A stretch of DNA of 20,061 nucleotides, taken from NCBI GenBank assembly GCA_963642245.1, contig CAVIFY010000039.1, positions 1 to 20,061 on the forward strand, given 5' to 3'. Each line of letters begins with the position of its first letter. Position 1 is the first letter of the stretch. Shown piece after piece: positions 16,281 through 20,061 of the stretch. The notes under the pieces are model-generated. The model searched no databases. It was not told the origin of the DNA and was given only the letters and a program-made list of their open reading frames with translations. The position numbers and the translations under genes were made by a program. The stretch comes from CAG-217 sp963642245 (lineage in GTDB: Bacteria; Bacillota; Clostridia; Oscillospirales; Acutalibacteraceae).

Positions 16281-16796
16281 TTAAAACAGCTGGTTTAAGA
16301 TCTCCCTTAATTTTTTTCGCAGCCGATGGAGCCGCGTGGTCACTGCCGGCACGCTCATACTCATGCGCGCGGCAATGTCTTCGATCTTTAGATCCTCTAT
16401 GTAACGCATAGAGAACAGGGCTGCGTCCGTGTCTGACAGAGCGGCACTGATCTGGCGGGAATATTCCTCAAAGGTCAGTCGCTCATCCGGGTCCGCATTC
16501 TGGGCGGGAATTTCGATCACTTCGTCCAGGGTGGTGCAGTTTTGCGCCCGCTTTTGGCGGTCAAATTGCTTTTGCACCAGGTGGTCCGCCGTGCGGTACA
16601 AGAACGCCCGGGGCGCTGTGAACGCCTCGCCGGTGCGCAGCCGCTTGTAGTAGATCACAAAGGCCTCTTGCGCCACATCTTCACTTTTGTGCGGGTCGCC
16701 CAATCGAGAGAGCGCATAGCGGTAGATCGCCGTGTAATACTTGGCGTACCCCTCTTGCAGCAGATCGTCTGCTTTCTTTTTCTCGCTGCCTGCCAA
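16281..16796 (-). CDS. ECF-like sigma factor, TTG start
   Basis: The protein has 171 residues. Region 2 covers about 15-85 (YYTAIYRYALSRLGDPHKSEDVAQEAFVIYY, then FLYRTADHLV). Region 4 covers about 115-168 with IEDIAARMSMSVPAVTTRLHRLRKKL as the DNA-reading helices. The start is TTG at 16796: AAAGGAGGTGG lies nine bases upstream and no ATG occurs near it. The weak start codon could keep the level low. It heads the operon with the LRR anti-sigma protein and the dockerin LRR protein. It probably drives its own operon or envelope genes when released from the anti-sigma protein, which is an inference from layout. Confidence 0.88.
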   Translation of the reverse strand: MAGSEKKKADDLLQEGYAKYYTAIYRYALSRLGDPHKSEDVAQEAFVIYYKRLRTGEAFTAPRAFLYRTADHLVQKQFDRQKRAQNCTTLDEVIEIPAQNADPDERLTFEEYSRQISAALSDTDAALFSMRYIEDLKIEDIAARMSMSVPAVTTRLHRLRKKLREILNQLF

Positions 16797-16899
16797 ATCG
16801 TGCCACCTCCTTTCAGTCGCCTTTCACTTAGTAGTCCGTTTGGCGGGTCAAAACCTTACACCCTTTTGATATTTTTTTGCAAAAAAAGTGTGTCGCCTT

Positions 16900-16929
16900 A
16901 TTGTACCACATTTTGACCGGTTCTGCCTA
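16900..16929 (-). promoter_or_regulatory. Possible promoter of the sigma/LRR operon
   Basis: On the minus strand TAGGCA (16929-16924) and TACAAT (16905-16900) are separated by 18 bases. The -35 match is poor, so the operon may rely on an activator or on its own sigma factor. The leader of about 100 bases contains A and T tracts (16872-16887). Confidence 0.35.
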
Positions 16930-17003
16930 CCGTGGGCACCGAATTCTTCCGTATTTTTCGTATGATGAGAATTTTTCACAATTTGGCGCATATTTCGACA
17001 GAC

Positions 17004-17052
17004 TTCGACGGCACCGTCAGGATATAATGCAGTTGTAGGGACAACCCCTACA
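17004..17052 (+). promoter_or_regulatory. Promoter region and leader hairpin of the small secreted protein gene
   Basis: TATAAT at 17023-17028 has no good -35 box at 16-18 bases. Instead the palindrome GACGG-CA-CCGTC (17007-17018) lies just upstream, overlapping the second of two TTCGAC repeats (16994 and 17004). The leader has a stem TGTAGGG/CCCTACA (17034-17040 with 17046-17052), and GTTGT/ACAAC (17033-17045) could pair instead. Confidence 0.5.
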
Positions 17053-17092
17053 CCGTGCGCTTTGGCACAAAAAAAGAAAGAGGTGTACCAAA

Positions 17093-17632
17093 ATGAAAAA
17101 ATGGATCAATTCGGCGATCGCCGTTCTGCTGGCCTGCATTTGCCTGCTGCCCGGCACGGCCTTTGCCGCGGACAACACAGACCCTGTGCCTGAGGGCGGC
17201 TACATTGCGGCCGATCCCACAGAGGACGATGTGGTTCTCACCCAGGACGATCTGCTGATCTTGGATGCTGCCGAGGATTACGGCACCACCGCAACCGGCG
17301 CGCGCACCAGCGGACTGATCACATCTGCCACGCTGAAGTTCGCCATGAACAGCAACACCATGACCATCAGCGGCCTGACCAAATGCGTGTCCGGTGTAAA
17401 AAAGTGCGGCTTTACCAAGGTGGTCGTTATGCGCAGACTGAACGCCAGCTACACCTGGGCGCCCTACAAGACTTATGAAGACCTGTACAAAGACGGCACC
17501 ACCTATAGCCTTTCCAAGCAGTTGGTGGTCAACCACGGTTGGTATTATTATGTTGAGGGCGTGCATTATGCCAAGAAGAGCGTCCTGTCCACCCAAAAAA
17601 TCACTTCTGAAACCGGCGTTAAAAAAGTATAA
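17093..17632 (+). CDS. Small secreted protein of unknown function (possibly DUF6147-like)
   Basis: The protein has 179 residues with a clear signal peptide (MKKWINSAIAVLLACICLLP, cleavage after AFA near residue 25). The mature part starts with an acidic stretch (about 26-65). A beta-rich domain follows: TSGLITSATLKF, TMTISGLTKC, FTKVVVMRRL, then YYYVEGVHYAKKS near the end. This pattern recalls small exported clostridial proteins listed as DUF6147; I cannot confirm it. Two cysteines (about 97 and 104) could pair. AGAGGTG lies ahead of the ATG, and a strong terminator follows. It diverges from the sigma/LRR operon and lacks a standard -35 box, so it may be a target of that sigma factor; this is a guess from position. 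Confidence 0.78.
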   Translation: MKKWINSAIAVLLACICLLPGTAFAADNTDPVPEGGYIAADPTEDDVVLTQDDLLILDAAEDYGTTATGARTSGLITSATLKFAMNSNTMTISGLTKCVSGVKKCGFTKVVVMRRLNASYTWAPYKTYEDLYKDGTTYSLSKQLVVNHGWYYYVEGVHYAKKSVLSTQKITSETGVKKV

Positions 17633-17676
17633 CGCCATTCTCTCTCATTCCTCCCCCCTCGCCAAAGCCACAAAAG

Positions 17677-17710
17677 AAAAACACACCGGGTGACCGGTGT
17701 GTTTTTTATT
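17677..17710 (+). terminator. Terminator of the small secreted protein gene
   Basis: AAAAACACACCGG (17677-17689), loop GTGA, CCGGTGTGTTTTT (17694-17706), then more T bases. It is a 13-base perfect stem located 45 bases after the stop codon. Confidence 0.93.
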
Positions 17711-17993
17711 CTGTATAATACGCGCCCCTCTTTTACAAGAGGAGATAAAAGGCACCTCGTAGGGGCGGATATCATCCGCCCGCAATTTATAATCACTCGA
17801 TAAAAATATTAAATGTAGGGTGCGATGCCCTCATCGCACCGCATAACCACTACATAAAATCGTGCAAATCCAACCGTAGGGCGGGGGCTTGCTCCCGCCG
17901 TATCTATAGAGCAAATATTGACCCGTAGGGGCGGATACCATCCGCCCGCAATTTATAATCATTCGATAAAAATATTAAATGTAGGGTGCGATG

Positions 17994-18078
17994 AGTGAAT
18001 TGTGCACAGCACAAGAGACACGAAGCTCCAAATGCGTCAGCATTTGGGAGAAACAGTCCGGGGGACTGTTTCGTAGCG
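17994..18078. repeat. Unrelated hairpin sequence breaking the array next to the gap
   Basis: Hairpin B of unit 2 changes after GTAGGGTGCGATG into sequence not seen elsewhere in the window. It contains CCAAATGC-GTCA-GCATTTGG (18028-18047) and GAAACAGTCC-GGG-GGACTGTTTC (18050-18072), two tight perfect stems. It may be another small palindromic element or the edge of a longer unassembled one. Confidence 0.7.
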
Positions 18079-18088
18079 NNNNNNNNNN
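18079..18088. other. Assembly gap (ten N)
   Basis: Ten N bases lie inside the repeat array. The round number suggests a scaffold gap of unknown true size. The last six N would be GTAGGG if hairpin B were complete on the right. Confidence 0.97.
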
Positions 18089-18315
18089 TGCGATGCCCTC
18101 ATCGCACCGCATAACCGCTACATAAAATCGTACAAATCCAACTGTAGGGCGGGGGCTTGCTCCCGCCGTATCTACAGAGCAAATATTGACCCGTAGGGGC
18201 GGATATTATCCGCCCACTAAAACGCTTAATTATTATACTCGAATTCTCGATCTACTACAGATCCTGTTAAGTTTTATAAATATATACTCTTTTGATTTTA
18301 TTTCTAAGAAAGTAT

Positions 18316-19860
18316 TCACATTCTACGAGAATGCGCATCGTCATAGGCAGCACAAAATAATTTTGCCAGTGTCTGCATACCACTAGCGTTCGGGTGCGTA
18401 CCATCCAATGTATCATATTGCTGATCATAACTAGCAATATCCACCAGTGTACATCCCGCTTGCATTACAACTGTACGAATACATTTATTATAATCAGACA
18501 GCGAAACACCACCATATGTCTCTGGAAATACAAAACTTGGATTAGCTGACATACTTGTACGGCATAATGTACAACAGCAAATCTCTGCCTTTGGATAATT
18601 GCGGTGCAACTGATGCAACATGTACATATAGGCATTGGAAAACACCGTGTAGGGATTTTCGCCGCTCAATGGCACACCATTTGCCCAATCATTGATACCC
18701 ATGTAAATAATAATTTTGTCCGGCAAAACACTACCTATGTGCAAATTGCCCAAACGCTCACATGAGCAGGCAGAAGGGAACAATCCCTTTGCGTCGGGTA
18801 ATTTGGTTACGCGAGAACCGGACCAGGCATCATTTACCAGCAATTTACCGCGTAGGTTTCGTAACACAATCCCCCACCAGGTATCATCCTCATCAAAAAC
18901 GCATGACCTTTGACAGTTCAAATCGGTATAAAAGCAAGAATAATCCGAAGGATTATAGCCATTCAACGTACAGATTGAATCACCTAAAATAGGAATGTTG
19001 GCCACCGGAACAGTAGAACATATAGAATCAGATTTAAGCACCTTAGAGAACACATTATAATTATCATCCGGTCGTCTATTACTTTTAATGGCAAAAACCA
19101 CTTTAGAGAACCCGTGGCTATAAGGATCCTCTTGCAGCACTTCACGAAAGGCCTGGGCCACCAATTTCGGCGGATTGCGAAAGGCGCCGCAACCAAATGC
19201 GCCTAATATCAGCACGGTGACTTGGTGCTCCATAGCCACGCGGCATATTTGCCGAATCCGCGACTTAAATAAATCTTTTAATTCGCTGGGCGTAATATGC
19301 ACCGGCTCGCCAAGATAAGGCGCGGCGCAAGTGAGTACATCCACCCGGAACCATTGCTCCCTGGGTAATAACTGCGGTACCGGCTGATCGTCTTTGAAAA
19401 CCACCACTTCCGGCATATAGATCACCCGGTCCGTGAACAGATGATCCGGTCGATTGCGGTGATATTGGTAATATTCTGTCTGGACACAGGGTGCAAAAAG
19501 ACAGGGATACAAATTACTACTGCGGCACAAGCACTCCTCCTGGGCCATAGCACCACGCTCTACGCCACCACCGGCGTAATGGGGATTGGCAAAGTTGAGC
19601 ACCGCCACATGCTCGCGTTTATTACCGTTATGAAGATACTTGCGTGCCGCAGAAAAAGTGGTATCGGCTACGACTTCTACTTCACGCGACTTAAAATACA
19701 ACCACTTGTCATAATAAGCACCCTGATTTTTATCCCAAAATACCGGATCAACAGCAGTCCAAGCCTTGGACTTCTCCGTCTCGGCGCATAAAAATGGGTC
19801 GGTTTGTATCCGACGCATCGTATCGGTGAAGCATTCCATAAGCAGGCGCACATTTGCCAT
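18316..19860 (-). CDS. Fusion of a bacterial PARG-type ADP-ribose glycohydrolase and an SGNH/GDSL esterase
   Basis: The protein has 514 residues. The ATG at 19860 is chosen for GGAGGG six bases upstream. Residues 1 to about 275 match the TIGR02452/microbial PARG family: the signature GGG-x7-QEE is exact (Gly97-99, Gln107-Glu109, in AGGGVERGAMAQEE), followed by ILGAFGCGAF (218-227). Residues about 286-510 are an SGNH hydrolase: GDS with Ser295, DTWW (326-329), NDAWSGSR (343-350), YMGINDW (Asn390) and DGTHP (Asp486, His489). PARG removes ADP-ribose from proteins or chains; SGNH enzymes cut esters. There is no signal peptide, so both should act in the cytoplasm. GC is about 43% in the esterase half by line count, well below the neighbours. 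It has its own promoter and lies downstream of an rRNA operon. Confidence 0.9.
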   Translation of the reverse strand: MANVRLLMECFTDTMRRIQTDPFLCAETEKSKAWTAVDPVFWDKNQGAYYDKWLYFKSREVEVVADTTFSAARKYLHNGNKREHVAVLNFANPHYAGGGVERGAMAQEECLCRSSNLYPCLFAPCVQTEYYQYHRNRPDHLFTDRVIYMPEVVVFKDDQPVPQLLPREQWFRVDVLTCAAPYLGEPVHITPSELKDLFKSRIRQICRVAMEHQVTVLILGAFGCGAFRNPPKLVAQAFREVLQEDPYSHGFSKVVFAIKSNRRPDDNYNVFSKVLKSDSICSTVPVANIPILGDSICTLNGYNPSDYSCFYTDLNCQRSCVFDEDDTWWGIVLRNLRGKLLVNDAWSGSRVTKLPDAKGLFPSACSCERLGNLHIGSVLPDKIIIYMGINDWANGVPLSGENPYTVFSNAYMYMLHQLHRNYPKAEICCCTLCRTSMSANPSFVFPETYGGVSLSDYNKCIRTVVMQAGCTLVDIASYDQQYDTLDGTHPNASGMQTLAKLFCAAYDDAHSRRM

Positions 19861-19878
19861 ATTGATCCCTCCACCATC

Positions 19879-19907
19879 ATTATAACGAAAACTGAAATAC
19901 ACCGCAA
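19879..19907 (-). promoter_or_regulatory. Promoter of the PARG-SGNH gene
   Basis: On the minus strand TTGCGG (19907-19902) and TATAAT (19884-19879) are separated by 17 bases. The start of transcription near 19872 leaves a very short leader made up almost only of the ribosome binding site. Confidence 0.75.
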
Positions 19908-19927
19908 TACACAAGCAGCAGATGAAA

Positions 19928-19953
19928 TAAAAAAAGCGCGGCATCTGCCACGC
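19928..19953 (-). terminator. Second terminator after the rRNA operon
   Basis: On the minus strand GCG-T-GGCA pairs with TGCC-G-CGC (19953-19936, one wobble pair) and TTTTTTTATTT follows. It lies about 20 bases beyond the first terminator with no gene between them, so it acts as a back-up and separates the rRNA transcript from the PARG-SGNH gene. Confidence 0.8.
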
Positions 19954-19974
19954 AAAAGTAAAGTATATATGAAA

Positions 19975-20006
19975 TGAAAAAAGCCTCTCACAAAAGTGAG
20001 AGGCTT
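19975..20006 (-). terminator. First terminator after the 5S rRNA
   Basis: On the minus strand AAGCCTCTCAC, loop TTTT, GTGAGAGGCTT (20006-19981), followed by more T bases. It is an 11-base perfect stem starting a few bases after the 5S rRNA end. Confidence 0.92.
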
Positions 20007-20008
20007 AT

Positions 20009-20061
20009 GTCGGCACAGACCTATTTTTCCAGGCAGTCGCCCGCCAAGTATCTTCGGCACG
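20009..20061 (-). rRNA. rrf: 5S ribosomal RNA, 3' part
   Basis: The minus strand reads CCGAAGATACTTGG, then GGCGACTGCCTGG, AAAAATAGG and TCTGTGCCGAC. This is the conserved 3' third of bacterial 5S rRNA, including the CCGAAGATACT and GGAAAATAGG segments. The 5' part lies beyond the right edge. The exact 3' end is uncertain by two or three bases. A terminator directly after it supports the call and means that an rRNA operon lies to the right. Confidence 0.88.

Larger units (their letters stand above)
17759..18217. repeat. Tandem array of composite REP-like palindromes, period 166 bases
   Basis: Each full unit holds three different hairpins that all begin with GTAGGG: A, GTAGGGGCGGAT...ATCCGCCCGC (17759, 17925, 18193); B, GTAGGGTGCGATG...CATCGCACC (17815, interrupted at 17981, right part at 18089); C, GTAGGGCGGGGGCTTGCTCC plus CGCC (17876, 18144). 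The AT-rich spacers between them (31, 35 and 25 bases) are also nearly identical from unit to unit. Unit 1 is 17759-17924, unit 2 starts at 17925 and is broken at about 17994, and the last unit runs from 18089 to hairpin A at 18193. The 683 bases from 17633 to 18315 contain no gene: a terminator, a small CCTCTT/AAGAGG stem (17727-17742), this array, and about 100 AT-rich bases with nothing I recognise. Confidence 0.92.

Noticed and set aside
17714..17719. TATAAT after the terminator of the secreted protein gene
   Set aside because: No suitable -35 box and no gene follows on the plus strand.
17991..18078. Small open frame starting MSELCTAQ inside the broken repeat
   Set aside because: It runs into the N gap, has no ribosome binding site and consists of hairpin sequence; probably not translated.
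17759..18217. CRISPR array
   Set aside because: Spacers between hairpins are conserved from unit to unit and there are no cas genes, so this is a tandem repeat and not CRISPR.
18186..18386. Plus-strand open frame of 66 residues at the end of the repeat array
   Set aside because: It starts in a repeat hairpin, overlaps the end of the PARG-SGNH gene and has no binding site.
19861..19944. N-terminal extension of the PARG-SGNH protein with a hydrophobic stretch
   Set aside because: The extension would read through the promoter and terminator; the ATG at 19860 has a strong binding site and matches the usual family start.

Overview
The window reads like chromosomal DNA of a Gram-positive gut anaerobe of the Ruminococcaceae/Oscillospiraceae type. 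This is inferred from protein style, not from a marker gene. The signs are a bile salt hydrolase, Thr/Pro/Glu-rich linkers on surface proteins, a BspA-type leucine-rich repeat (LRR) protein ending in a type I dockerin, a solitary FliB-type methylase, strong GGAGG ribosome binding sites and sigma-A promoters with 17-base spacers. Most of the window is GC-rich, about 60% or more where I counted lines. The last gene (18316-19860) is clearly lower.

Layout. Bases 1-2370 hold a minus-strand operon: a membrane protein with a possible ExbD/TolR-like outer domain, a GNAT-like acyltransferase, and a DUF4085-like protein cut by the left edge. Divergent promoters at 2403-2471 separate it from a plus-strand ROK sugar kinase followed 2 bases later by a REP-associated tyrosine transposase (RAYT). 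A convergent FliB-like gene shares a terminator hairpin with the RAYT. A divergent bile salt hydrolase follows, then a plus-strand sigma factor with its membrane anti-sigma partner. On the minus strand come a GH18 lipoprotein (7831-9249), then a three-gene operon read from 16796 down to 9393: an ECF-like sigma factor, an anti-sigma protein with a linker, an Ig-like domain and an LRR ectodomain, and a 1602-residue secreted LRR protein with a dockerin. A small secreted protein diverges from it at 17093.

Right of 17707 is a composite tandem array of palindromes (period 166 bases) broken by an assembly gap. Then comes a two-domain protein joining a bacterial PARG-type ADP-ribose glycohydrolase to an SGNH esterase. 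The window ends in tandem terminators and the 3' end of a 5S rRNA, so a ribosomal RNA operon lies just to the right.

How the parts may work together. The 16796-9393 operon looks like an envelope-sensing circuit in which the anti-sigma sensor and the exported target carry the same LRR type. It resembles the layout of clostridial SigI/RsgI but uses different sensor domains. The RAYT carries two copies of the palindrome family inside its own reading frame, and the same family makes up the array 14 kb away. The PARG-SGNH fusion could remove ADP-ribose groups and ester-linked acyl groups with one polypeptide. These three items are the best candidates for something undescribed.
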